Below, piece by piece: positions 1 through 10,888 of a stretch of 64,000 nt of DNA (position 1 is the first letter of the stretch; every line of letters starts with the position of its first letter). The position numbers were made by a program, and so were the translations under genes. Origin of the DNA: Tetrahymena thermophila SB210 (taxonomy: Eukaryota > Ciliophora > Oligohymenophorea > Hymenostomatida > Tetrahymenidae); NCBI RefSeq assembly GCF_000189635.1, contig NW_002476184.1, positions 51,641 to 115,640 on the forward strand, given 5' to 3'. The notes under the pieces were generated by a model, which saw only the letters and a list, made by a program, of their open reading frames with translations, was not told the origin of the DNA and searched no databases.

Positions 1-48
1 TTTTTTATTCTACTTTAATATAAAGATATATGTAAAAATAAAAAAAAA

Positions 49-167
49 GGTTGTCGACACTGGGACTTCCCAAGCGGTCCCCCACCTTAGTACTAACCCA
101 GCCTTAAGGCGCTTAACTTCGGAGTTCGAATGGGATCCGGTGTTTTCACCTTAGTATGGCCGACAAC
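49..167 (-). rRNA. 5S rRNA, tandem copy 1
   Basis: This is a 119-nt 5S ribosomal RNA gene read on the minus strand, with 5' end GTTGTCGGCCAT and the universal 5S core AACTCCGAAGTTAAGC. It encodes the small RNA of the large ribosomal subunit and is transcribed by RNA polymerase III from an internal promoter. The 3' end (minus strand) runs straight into eight T residues (plus-strand A at 41-48), a typical Pol III terminator. It is the first of four copies that look identical in sequence. Confidence 0.97.
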
Positions 168-291
168 AAAATTAAATAGATTATATGTCTATTTATATTT
201 AAATTAAATAAAATGGAAAAATTAGATTTAATTTATTATTGAAATTATATTCATTTATACTATTATAAAATAAAGATTATTAATAAAAAAA

Positions 292-410
292 GGTTGTCGA
301 CACTGGGACTTCCCAAGCGGTCCCCCACCTTAGTACTAACCCAGCCTTAAGGCGCTTAACTTCGGAGTTCGAATGGGATCCGGTGTTTTCACCTTAGTAT
401 GGCCGACAAC
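292..410 (-). rRNA. 5S rRNA, tandem copy 2
   Basis: This is the second 119-nt 5S gene on the minus strand, with the same sequence as copy 1 as far as I can see. The repeat start lies 243 bp from copy 1, with a 124-bp AT-rich spacer. A T-run terminator follows on the minus strand (plus-strand A at 285-291). Confidence 0.97.
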
Positions 411-542
411 AAAATTAAGTAGATTATATGTCTATTTATATTTCAATTAAAAAAAAATGGAAAATTTAAATTCAATATATTATTGAAATTATATTCATTT
501 ATACAATTATAAAATAAAATACATATATAATAATAAAAAAAA

Positions 543-661
543 GGTTGTCGACACTGGGACTTCCCAAGCGGTCCCCCACCTTAGTACTAACCCAGCCTTA
601 AGGCGCTTAACTTCGGAGTTCGAATGGGATCCGGTGTTTTCACCTTAGTATGGCCGACAAC
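543..661 (-). rRNA. 5S rRNA, tandem copy 3
   Basis: This is the third 119-nt 5S gene on the minus strand, 251 bp from copy 2 with a 132-bp spacer. The coding part matches the other copies, while the spacer differs by scattered substitutions and small indels. Confidence 0.97.
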
Positions 662-793
662 AAAATTAAGTAGTTTATATGTCTATTTATATTTCAATTA
701 AAATTAAAAGGTAATTTAAATTTAATATATTATTGAAATTATATTTGTTTATACTATTATAAAATAAAGATACATATATAATAATAAAAAAAA

Positions 794-912
794 GGTTGTC
801 GACACTGGGACTTCCCAAGCGGTCCCCCACCTTAGTACTAACCCAGCCTTAAGGCGCTTAACTTCGGAGTTCGAATGGGATCCGGTGTTTTCACCTTAGT
901 ATGGCCGACAAC
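794..912 (-). rRNA. 5S rRNA, tandem copy 4
   Basis: This is the fourth 119-nt 5S gene on the minus strand, 251 bp from copy 3. It is the upstream-most gene of the array for the direction of transcription. The repeated spacer sequence stops soon after position 912, so this marks the array's edge. Confidence 0.97.
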
Positions 913-1910
913 AAAATTAATAAAGTTAATCTATATATATTTATATTAGTAAAAAGTATCAATCTTTTGTAAAATATGAAAGAAATTTAAAATTTAAAGC
1001 AAGAATAAAATTATTGTTATTATTACTATTATTTTAGACTTAATATTTGATAATAACTGATTATTTTAAAAACAATTCTTTCATAATAGTCCAAGGATTG
1101 TAAAATTATTGGAATAATATTGATAGTTGTTTTTTTATTTAAAATATTAAAGAGAATAATAAATATAATTTGCTATATATTTGCTTTTTATTAAATTCTT
1201 ATTACTAAAAATTTATTATGGAAATAAAATTAGTTTGTAGAAAGTGTTTTCAATATTAAAAATATTTTATTATTATTTGTTACTTTTGGCAATATTTATG
1301 AAAACTCTTAAAATGAATTTAACAATAATTAATTTCTTACTAATTTACTTATTTTTATTTTTTGTTAAGTAAAAGGTAAAGATCTTATCACCATTAAATA
1401 AATAAAGGATAATAAAGTGCATTCTAATCTTATTATTTACATATTCGCCTAATCATATTTAAATTTAGTTAGATTTATCATATTTTTTTATGTTTGCATT
1501 AAAGTTAATATTATTTAATGATAAAATTAATTAAATAAATCAGCATATTAATGATAACATAGCGAGAGATTTATTTAAAATGCATAATAATTTAAATAAA
1601 TACTAATAAAAAACACTTTAAATATATTCATTACGTATTAAGACTTAATTTTTTAAATATTTAAACATTTTCTGGATTCTTTCTAAAATGTTGCATCATA
1701 GATATTAAATTATTCATTGTATTTTTAAAACATGATTTTAAGTTTATGAAAGAAATTATGGCTTAAATTTTTTTAGATTTGCTTTTTTCTTCTACTTTTG
1801 CAAGTGAAATCTAGATTTATTACTTAAGGTTTCTTTTTTTAATACCAAAAATAAGTATTTATTTATTTAAACATTTAAATCTTTATATATTTAGCATAAG
1901 AATATTAGAT
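913..1910. other. AT-rich spacer
   Basis: About 1 kb of AT-rich sequence lies between the 5S array and the MFS gene. I see no open frame with coding character and no structured RNA. It should contain the 5' flank of the transporter gene. Confidence 0.6.
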
Positions 1911-3468
1911 ATGGAGCAATAACTAATAGAAAACAAAAATAATAAACATAACACAGTCTTTGACGACTTTCTAGAAAATAGGATCAAACATGGATGGGCT
2001 CAAATATTAATTGCAAGCAGCTTTTACATCATTTGGCTTTGCGATGGTGGAGAAAGCTTAATAGTAGCATTTGTGCTACCAATCATCAAAAAAGAATGGA
2101 GTCTCACTGATTCATAAATGTCGCTTGTTGGATCTTTAATATTTTTAGGATGGGGAATAGGAGGTAAATACTTCAGCTAAAATTAAATTGAGTATTAAAT
2201 TATACTTTCAAATCATATTAGCAATAGCTTGTGGATAGTTTTCTGACAGATTTGGAAGAAGGAAGACTATGATTTATGGATGCTTTTTTTAATTTGTGTT
2301 TGGATTCTTATCAACCTTTTGTACAGGATATATGTAGTTTTTATTGCTTAGAGGGCTTTTTGGATTTGCAAATGGTTTAGTTAACCCCCTTACCTCAACT
2401 TATATTTCAGAAATAGTGCCTAAAAGTAATAGAGGTCGCTTTTTTGTTCATGTATTTAATGCCTTTCCTATAGGGGAGATAATAATAGTTATTTTTGCAG
2501 CTATTTTCTTTTCATCTCTTGATTCGGGAAATTGGAGAGCTCTACTTTTTATTGGAAGTATTCCTGGCTTGTTGGCCTTTCTTTCATCTATTTACTATCT
2601 TATTGAAAGCCCAAGATATTAACTTTGTTGTACAAGCAATACTTCAGAAGAAGTATTTGCAAACCTTAACTACATGGGAAAGCTCAACAATGAATAATTT
2701 GAACCAATTACTTAAACTGAAAAGGAATATCTTAAAGAATGGGGCAAATAAAATTATAAAATTTAAGAAAAAAAAATAGGAGATATCAAAGAATTGTTTA
2801 GAGGTAAAAACTATTTATTGACTTTAAAATTGATGATGATGTGGTTCAGTTTAAGTTTTGTTTACTATGGCATCGTATTTATTCTCCCTTTAATGATTCT
2901 TTAAATGAGAAAAGAAGAAGGCTTTGAAAGTAACGAATCTGAGTCAAAATCGATGGATTTTTTTGGAATTTTTCTAGCATGCTTTGCAGAAATACCCTCA
3001 AATATGCTAGCATTCTACACCATTGAGAATCCAAAATTTGGTAGAAAAAATTCTATGATTATTTGTTATGGAATTTGCTCTATTTGCTGTATTCTCTGCT
3101 ACTTCAATGCATCTCTATCAGGATTTTTCTTTTTCTTAGTAGGATGTGTGAAATTTTTCATAAATTTTAGTTTTTGTACAATATTTCCATTCACAGCTGA
3201 GGTTTATATCACAGCTCTTAGAACAACAGGAATAGGCGTTAATAATTCCGTGTGTAGATTTGGTGGAGTAATCATGCCTTGGATCTCTATTTTATTATTG
3301 GAAGTAGGAGTTACAGGTCCTTTTATTGCTTTTGCAATTATTAGTGCTTTGAGTGCATTAAGCGCTTACACCATAGAGAAAGACACAACTAATATTAATT
3401 TAGACACTTATAATAACGATGAAAATGATTTAGATTAGACCATGATATAAGAAATGAACAAATTATGA
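1911..3468 (+). CDS. MFS transporter (SV2/organic-cation/sugar-porter type)
   Basis: This is a 499-aa multi-pass membrane transporter of the major facilitator superfamily, with exons 1911-2163 and 2222-3468 and a 58-nt intron; the frames close in phase and end at TGA. The loop 2-3 signature DRFGRRK lies just after the intron (about residue 93). A motif close to SEIVPKSNRGRF follows TM4, and IESPRY, the sugar-porter PESPR-type motif, lies before the central loop. A C-terminal RTTGIGVNNSVCRFGG segment is typical of the SV2/organic-cation branch. About twelve hydrophobic segments are visible. The N-terminus is short and polar. The start was chosen as the first ATG in frame. The substrate cannot be told from sequence; a small organic solute at the plasma membrane or contractile-vacuole system is an inference. 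In-frame TAA/TAG codons (Gln) occur throughout. Confidence 0.9.
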
Positions 3469-4143
3469 AATTTTAAAAATTTAAATATTAAATACTTAAC
3501 AAATTTATATTTTCTTTAAATGTTTAAAGTAATAACTTATTAAATTTATTCAAACTTCAAAAAGATAGATTAAATTATTAAATATTTTTTATATTATTTA
3601 TCAAATTTTTTAAGAAGATAAAAATGTGACAAATTACTCCATTTATTTAATTTAACTATATGAAAATAATTATTTTTTATGAATCTTATTCACTTAAATA
3701 AAAAAATATTTTGTTAATAATAATAAATTATTTATTTGTTAATTAATATAACAATCCATCCTTTTTAAGCTAATTATCCTAAAGTTATTTTTAAAAAATT
3801 TTAAATAGTTTGTGGCATATTTTAATTAATGAAGATTGATATAATTTTATTATTAATTTTAAGTCAATTTTTAAAATTTCAATTTATATAGCTTATTATT
3901 TCAGTTATTGTTAATTTATGTTGATCTTGAATCAAAGTAGAATATAAAAACTACATGTTTTCAAAATACTTTAAAATAACGATAAATTTAAAATATTTAT
4001 TAAAAACATTAAAAGAAATGTATAAATAAGTCAATTAAATAACACATAACATATTAAATAAATCAAAAAAATTTTATGTATAAATTTGTTGAAATAATTT
4101 TTAGGTTAAATTCTACATAATTATTTTGAAAATAAATATTTTT
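3469..4143. other. Convergent AT-rich spacer
   Basis: These 675 bp separate the 3' ends of two convergent genes. The sequence is nearly pure A/T with no coding signal. It holds the two 3' UTRs. Confidence 0.6.
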
Positions 4144-5313
4144 TCATTAGTAAATAAATAAAGTTTAATTGCATATGTATTGTAAAAGGCTTCTATTTAT
4201 ATCTTGTGAAGTCTAAATGATGTTAAAATATTATAGCAAAATATCCTAGAACTCTTCATAGTCTATTAGACAATTGACTTAAGATTGAATGTACAAGTAA
4301 TATGAATATATATAAGTAGTGTCTCTTTCTATAAGCTTTTTAGAATAATAAGCAGTTACGTCCATATTGCCTTTTTTCCAAAAGTAGTAGGCTATTTAAT
4401 GGTAGCTTTGTTTGCTTTTCTTTTATTTCAAACTTTACTTGATTATTTCTATAAATTTTTCTTCTTCTCCAAGCTTTTCATAAGAAACAGCACAGTTAAA
4501 AAGTGATAGGTAACAATCGTGCTAATATTTTAGAGCTTATTTGCAGTATTCTATTGATTTATGGTAATCCTTATTATGAAGCCTTTCAAATTAAGCTATA
4601 TTTGCTAATATTTTATAAGATTTAGGATTGTTTTAAAGAGCCATTTAAAAATATTCTTATGCTTTTTGCTACTTATTAAGGAGGTAGTTTGTTATAGCCA
4701 TCTTTCTTAGTAATTCAAAATTATAATTGTTAAAAACATATTACTAAGACTATTAGTCAACATTAAATTAGCTTTTTTATATATCCAATTCCATATCTTC
4801 CAGATATTCTTGAGCCTTGCTTTTTAGGCTATTTATTTCGGCAAAACATTAAGCAAGGCTGATCTTAACCCATAAGTTATTTGGTTATTTTTATAAAGCT
4901 CTTTCTAATGAATATCTATGTAATTTATTGTTGTTTATCAAAATTGCAAAATAAGATTTCAAATAATCACATCTCCAATAGTTTGGATCTAAGGTATAGC
5001 ACTCCTCAAACAGAGATAAAATATCTTTGAATACTCCTTTTTTATATTAAATTAGTATTTCTAATAAATCAAGTCTAAGATCAATGTTAAATTGATCTAC
5101 TTACAATCCTTTTTTGATGGTTGCTAATGAACTCTAAAAATCTTGATTATATTACAATTAAATTTGCCCTAAAATAGTGAGGGAGGTTATATCATTAGGA
5201 TCCTTTTTAATTTTATCTTAGATTTACTATTCCAATTCAGATATTGAGCATTCTACAAAAATAATTTATTTATTTACAAAAAATGCGTGGGAAACCTATT
5301 TACAAAGATTCAT
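4144..5313 (-). CDS. TPR-repeat protein, 389 aa
   Basis: This is a single uninterrupted 390-codon frame on the minus strand, ATG at 5313 and TGA at 4144-4146. The product is almost entirely helical with tetratricopeptide-like pairs. Examples are a unit around residues 60-95 (LGQIQLQYNQ then a repeat ending FNIDLRLD) and units near 215-290 with the A..YF..AL..NP and S.EYC.QAL pattern typical of TPR. No transmembrane segment or catalytic motif is seen, so it is likely a protein-interaction scaffold. TPR proteins of this type serve APC/C, IFT or assembly-chaperone roles, but nothing here picks one. The gene is intronless, unlike most of its neighbours. It converges on the MFS gene and diverges from the hydrolase gene. 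Confidence 0.8.
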
Positions 5314-6708
5314 TGGAAAATATAAATTAAATTAAATTAATAAGCAAAATATTGGGAATAATCTGATCAATAAAGTATAATATTTATATCAAAACAATTT
5401 ATTTATTTTTATATATTTAATTAAACATATAATTAGATAATAAACGGTCTTTTTAAAACAAGCTATTAGTATTATATTTATAAATTTACAGAATATAATT
5501 TTAAATCCTTAAATTTTCAATGATTTTTTGTAAAAATAATTCATTTAAAATTAAAATTAAATGTTAATTTTATGTATTTATTTATATATTTGATTGATAA
5601 ATTGATTATTTTATTTAAATAAATCTTTTAAATTGTAAGTTATTTAAAATAAATAAAAAATAATTGGTATTAAAAAACAAATAAAAGAAATATTTAAAAT
5701 AAAATTATTTTATTAAAAACGACTTTATAGAAAGGTAAAAGAGATTCAATCAATATTTAGCAATTAATTTATGATGAATTCATTTATTATAATTTTTTAA
5801 ATTAAATTTACTCCAAAATTTAAAACTACTTCTTAAATCTCCATTTATTATTTATTTTTTAAATACTTAGAGTAAATTTATCATTTAAGATTTAACATAA
5901 TTAAAACTCTTTTTATTTGTAATTTTTATAAAAGCTTTCATCAAAGATAAAAATAATTAGTTTAAAAGAACATGCTTAATTATAGCTTTTCTAATTATTA
6001 AAAGAAGATAGTTTAATATAAATTCTCTTCTTTTTTTAAAATACCTGCTAGAATATATTCTAAAATGTTTCTATTGTTTTTCTGATGTATAAAAAAAATA
6101 TTTTTCTTAATTATTAAAACAATTGTTTTCAAATAAGAGAAAATTTATTTATTTTCTTTATGTAATTTTACTAATTTATGAGTTTTTTGTTTTTTTATTT
6201 ATTTATTTATATTAATATACAATAATCAAAACATTATTTACTTCTAAGATCATTTTTATAAAAATAAAACAAAATATTTTATAAAATATTAGCTTTAAAT
6301 TTTTAGTATAAAATATTTTTTCATAATATATTTTTAATTCCAAAAATTAATTAAGAATTAGGGAAAATTTATGGAAATTAATTAAAACTTTAAATTCAAA
6401 AGAAGAAAATGCTTTTTTAACTTTATTTTGATTAATAATAAATTGGTGAAATTTTCTATTCTTTTGTTTGAATTCAGTAATTTTTTTTATAAAAATATCA
6501 AGATATTTTTAACAATTTTAAATTTTTAATATTATATTTACAAAAAAATTTTGTTAGACAATAATATTATGACGCATTTTCACTTATAAAGAAGAATTTT
6601 TGATATTAATTTTCAAAAATTTTTTTTATTAAAATAATCAATAATCAAATAAAAAGATTTATATATATTTTGATTAGTTAGAATAACAAAAGAATTAAGA
6701 AGTAATTA
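5314..6708. other. Divergent promoter region, AT-rich
   Basis: About 1.4 kb of AT-rich DNA lies between divergently transcribed genes. It must contain both promoters. I recognise no specific motif or ORF. Confidence 0.6.
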
Positions 6709-7745
6709 ATGAGTGGAAAGAGATTAGGGAGATTAATAAAAGAATAAACAATGCTTTTTAACTGTGATATACAAACAGGATTTATGAAGCATTTGTATAA
6801 GGGTGAACATATTGTTAACACAGCTCGTTAAATGGTTTAAACAGCTGGAGTAATGAATTTACCTATTTTGGTCACTGAATAGAATGTTAAAGTTTTTGGA
6901 AGCACAGTGCCTGAATTATCTAATGATTTTCCAAAGAATCTAATTTAATATTATGAAAAATCCTCCTTTTCAATGATCAATGAGTAAACTGAAGCTTTCT
7001 TGAAGTCAAACTCTGAAAGAAAGAGCGTCATCCTTTATGGTGCTGAAGCTCATGTCTGCGTTTAATAAACCTGCTTGGACTTATTAGATAGAGGATATGA
7101 GGTAAAAACGATTCAATTATAACATAAAAATACAACAATCTAATTAGAATTAGGCATTTTTTTCATAAAAAATATAATTATTCTAAAAAATAGTATGCAC
7201 TAAAGTTAATTTTAAAAATTTCTCATTTTTTATACCTGGATAGAATTTAGTTATTGATGAATCTTAAAGCACATCATTCATTTTTTAAAAATCAAATACA
7301 AATCTTATTTATATGAATAATAAACATAAAATTTTTTAAAATTGTTAACTTAATAACAGCAACAAATATAATTTTACTTTACCTATTGAATGAAATAAAA
7401 TAACATTTTAAAATGTTTTAGTTTTAATAAAATTTTTAGAAAATATCTATTTATGTTAAATATTTCATAGTTTATTATTGAATTATTTAATTAATTTATT
7501 TATTTATTAATTTTATTTTTTGATACCCTTTTTGATAGGTTCATTTATTGACTGATGGAATTACAAGTATTAACTCCTTAGACAGAACAACTGCTTTTGA
7601 AAGAATGAGAGATGCAGGTGCTTTCCTTACAACATTTTAGAGCGTAGTTTTTGAATTGATGAAGAGTCATACTAGCCCTGATTTCAAGAAAATGCTCCCT
7701 ATTATTAAGCTTAAAACTACTGAGGACAGACTTGGTCACCTTTGA
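6709..7745 (+). CDS. Isochorismatase-fold cysteine hydrolase (ISOC1/2-like)
   Basis: This is a 199-aa protein from two exons, 6709-7101 and 7539-7745, split by a 437-nt phase-0 intron that is unusually long for this window. It matches the isochorismatase/nicotinamidase-like cysteine hydrolase family at all three catalytic positions: Asp20 in FNCDIQTGF, Lys84 in YEKSSFSM and Cys117 in GAEAHVCVQQT. The stretch after the intron (LLTDGITSINSLDR, then FERMRDAGAFLTT) follows the eukaryotic ISOC1/ISOC2 pattern. Length is usual for ISOC2 (about 200 aa). The natural substrate of ISOC proteins is unknown; a small amide or ester is inferred. It is probably soluble. A downstream ATG at codon 15 is an alternative start. 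Confidence 0.9.
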
Positions 7746-8228
7746 ACTATTTTTCAAATTAAATTTATCTTATAAAAATGAATAGCGATTACTTTATATT
7801 TTATATTTTTAAATAAAAACTAAAATTTCAATTAAATTAAAAATTTAGTTATTAATTACTAAAAAATAATCTCCTTAATCACTTTCTTTACCTTTAAATT
7901 ATATATTGAGTATTGTAAAATTTTAAAAATTAAAAAAAAATCTTAGAAAATATCTAATAGAGCTTGAATAGTAATGTTTTTATGAACTTTATCAGAGATA
8001 ACAGTAATACAAATATTTGTTTATAAATAAATATTTGATTTATAAAAGAAAAATAAATGAAGACATAAAACAATTATTTCAAAAAATTATGGAATTAATT
8101 TAATGAATGAAATTAATTTTTATTTGTGTTTGTTTTTTATCTTTAAAAATTTATAAATTATTTCTTAAAATCAAAACAATTAAAGTTTTAAAAAATCAAA
8201 GTTAAAATAAAAGTAAAGCATTAAATTT
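7746..8228. other. AT-rich spacer
   Basis: The 3' flank of the hydrolase gene and the 5' flank of the LRR gene are here. No coding or structural signal is seen. Confidence 0.5.
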
Positions 8229-9433
8229 ATGAAGTTAGATAGCCTTTAGGAAGTAGCCAATAAAGATTAATTTGACCAAAACATTAATATTTTTTTTAAT
8301 ACAAAGATTTTGTAATCAGGCTCTTTTGAAGAAGATAATTTATAACTTAATCTAAGGTTATTTCACAAAAAAATTTGTTAAGAATGCTATTAATGTGTTT
8401 ATTATTATTTTTAAATAGTTAAATAAAGGATCTCAATATAAATAGTTTAGTGAGTAAGCTTTTAGAATTCCTCCACCTGTAAAATCTTACAGTTGATTTG
8501 AAGTAAAATTTTAATTGAACATAATATATTATAAAAGTATTTTATTTTCTATTATTAAAAGATGTAATTCCAACTGGATTGATGAGTTAAATATTTTTTT
8601 AAATATTTTGCCTTAATTTAATAATTTATTATTTTTAAATATTGATCTTAGGTAAATAAAAATTTAATTATAATAATAATTCAGAATTGAAATTAATTTA
8701 TTTTAGATTAAATATTATAAAAAATTAGAAAAATACACTATTTATTTTTCATATTTTAATACTTAAAAAACAAACTGTTTACCTTATTCAATAAACTATT
8801 TAAAAAAGTAATAATAAAATTAGCTAAAAATTATGCAAAGATTTAGGAGTAACTCTACCTGGATGTAAAAATTTAATATGTCTGAATCTCAATTTAAGGT
8901 AAAAATAATTAATTATTTTTTAACTGTGATTTTCTTATTTTATAAAAATTATATTAAATAAAGATTTATCAATAAAAACTAAATTTATTTTAAACACCTC
9001 TATTTTATTCTTTTTAAAATATTTATTTAAAATAAAAATAAAAATTTTAATACAAAAGCAACAATAGTATTTGCTGTTAAAGTATCTCTTATTTGGCAGT
9101 ATCTTTTCCCTAAATTAAATACCTTAAAGAGATATACCTTAATTTATCGTAAAATATAATTTTAAATGTATTTAATATGAGGTTACTTATACTAAAAGGT
9201 ACAATCTGATAGATGATTAAGGTTTGATTCATTTAGGAAATTCTTTAAGAAAAAGTCGAAGTATCATAATATCAAAAATATTTTTGTGGTAGCCAAACTA
9301 AAAATAAACTTATTATTTGTATTTAATTAAATATTTATTTAAAAAAAGGGTTAACGAAAATTCAGCAGACGGATATAAATTGTTTTTAAATTAATTGAAG
9401 AAATCTTAAAAGCTTGTTAAATATAAAAATTGA
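8229..9433 (+). CDS. Small leucine-rich-repeat protein, several short exons
   Basis: A multi-exon gene is inferred from ciliate-style LRR blocks. The first exon starts at ATG 8229. LRR-like blocks follow near 8451-8505 (KLLEFLHLQNLTVDL), 8822-8900 (CKDLGVTLPGCKNLICLNLNL, ending at a GTAAAA donor) and 9198-9290 (NLIDDQGLIHLGNSLRKS). The last frame runs to TGA at 9431-9433. The blocks share the pattern LG..L..CKNL..L.L.L seen in the two larger LRR genes of this window. Exon borders are only partly certain, and the first junction (donor near 8356) is the weakest. The product is probably a soluble ligand-binding scaffold of unknown role. It could also be a decayed member of an expanded family. 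Confidence 0.5.
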
Positions 9434-9561
9434 AATCTATATATACAAAATTATTTTTAAAATTTATGGACATATCATTCTTTCTATCAGCCTGCCTATC
9501 TATCTATTTGTTGTTTTATTTTGATATGAAAGTTATTTTTAAAAATACTTAAATATAACTG

Positions 9562-9604
9562 CATTCCTTCCTTCCTTCCTTCCTTCCTTTCTTCCTACCT
9601 ACCT
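9562..9604. repeat. TTCC/CCTA microsatellite
   Basis: A simple-sequence tract of about seven CCTT units is followed by CTAC units. It is preceded near 9490-9512 by CTAT/CTGC repeats. It is non-coding. Confidence 0.85.
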
Positions 9605-10468
9605 AACTATATATTTGTTGGTTTTAATAGTTTAAATCTTTTATGTTTTATTTCTAAAAAGCTAAATTTAAAATAAATTTTAGATGAAAATTCTTTTTTA
9701 TTTATAAAATATCGAATAATTTTATCTGTACACTAATATCAACTACAATCAGGTGAACCTGTCAATACATAAAGTATAGAAAGAAAGGAAACGGAAGCAA
9801 ATAAAAACGTATAGAATGAAAGTAAATGGAAGCAAATAAAGAATAACTATACTCCTTTAAGGTAAAAGGAAAAATTTACTTATAAATAATATATTTATTG
9901 TATACATTCCTATTAAAGATATGGATAAAATATAGAATGTAAATTATAAGAAATTATCTTTGATATATATTAGTAATTTTTGCAAGAAAAATTAAAATAA
10001 GTATATACATAAACCTAATTAATTATGATAATAAAAATGCAAAGAAAACTCTTAAGAAAATTAATTAAATAAAGATATGATAATTTTGATTGAATTCATT
10101 ACCAATGAATCTAAATTATATTTAAAATATTTAAATTTTTTTTGATTTAATAAAAATAAATTAATTTTTAAAATGTTTTTTCTATCAAAATTTGCTTTCA
10201 GTTTCAAATTCCAAAAGCAATATATTTGATAGTGATTATAGATTTATTTTCTAGTTATTTTTATCTAATAAATTTCAAATATATCGATATTTAATTTTAC
10301 ATTATGTATTAATTATTAAAAAAATAGAAATTAAATTTTTTTTTTATAAGCTCTGTAAAATTTTCAAAATTATCTTAAATGTTTGAAATTTTTTTGACTC
10401 TTTCGCTTGCTGCAACTATGTCAGTTACTAATTTAACTTGTTAGATAAATTAAAAATTTTTGTATCGA

Positions 10469-10499
10469 ATATCGCCTTAAAATTTTTATAAGGCAATAT
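10469..10499. other. Short inverted repeat / hairpin
   Basis: Arms ATATCGCCTTA (10469-10479) and TAAGGCAATAT (10489-10499) pair over 11 positions with one mismatch around a 9-nt loop. The GC content stands out from its surroundings. It could be a Pol II/III transcript hairpin or an element remnant; the function is unknown. Confidence 0.4.
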
Positions 10500-10762
10500 C
10501 TAAAATAAAGGTAAGTGAATAAATTAAATTCAGTTAAATTAATAATTGTATTATTATCGATTAAGTTTTCGATAAAAAATTTAAAAAGATTTTTATTTAA
10601 ACAAAAAGAATAGAATTTTTTTTTTTTTTTTTGAAATTAAAAAAATAATACAAATATAAAGTAGTAATATAAATTGCTATTGACAAGATTTATATTCTTT
10701 ATTATTTTATTATAAAGTTAATCAGTTTATAAAGAATGAGTTGTCATTTTAGAAAATGACTA

Positions 10763-10888
10763 TCACTTCTTCTTCTTGTCAGCCTTCTTGTTAGCTTCTT
10801 TACCATCAGCATGTTGCTCTTACTTGGGAGCTTCATCCTTGGTCTTAGCTTGTTCTTGTTTCTTTCCTTGATCTTTCTTTCCACCCAT
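10763..10888 (-). CDS. Tiny Lys/Gln-rich basic protein, 41 aa
   Basis: ATG at 10888 in an AAAATGG context opens 41 codons ending at TGA 10763-10765. The product starts MGGKKDQGKKQEQ and ends in KKADKKKK, with Lys making up over a third of residues. Codon use is strikingly different from the surroundings (AAG, GCT, ACC, CTC rich) as in highly expressed Tetrahymena genes, and the coding block is a GC island in an AT desert. No known domain is seen. A cytosolic or nucleic-acid-associated small protein is a guess. It resembles in style, but not in sequence, the small gene at 15340. Confidence 0.7.

Larger units (their letters stand above)
1..930 (-). repeat. Tandem 5S rDNA array
   Basis: Four 5S units of 243-251 bp are arranged head to tail on one strand. 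The genes look identical while the spacers (124-132 bp) carry small differences, the pattern expected of concerted evolution. Sequence left of copy 1 still resembles spacer, so the array may continue beyond the window. Confidence 0.9.
9434..10762. other. AT-rich spacer with microsatellite and hairpin
   Basis: This spacer holds the TTCC microsatellite and an 11-bp stem hairpin at 10469-10499. No protein-coding segment is convincing. Confidence 0.5.

Noticed and set aside
9480..9610. CTAT/TTCC repeats considered as a CRISPR-like or minisatellite array
   Set aside because: Pure tetranucleotide microsatellite with no spacers; the organism is a eukaryote.
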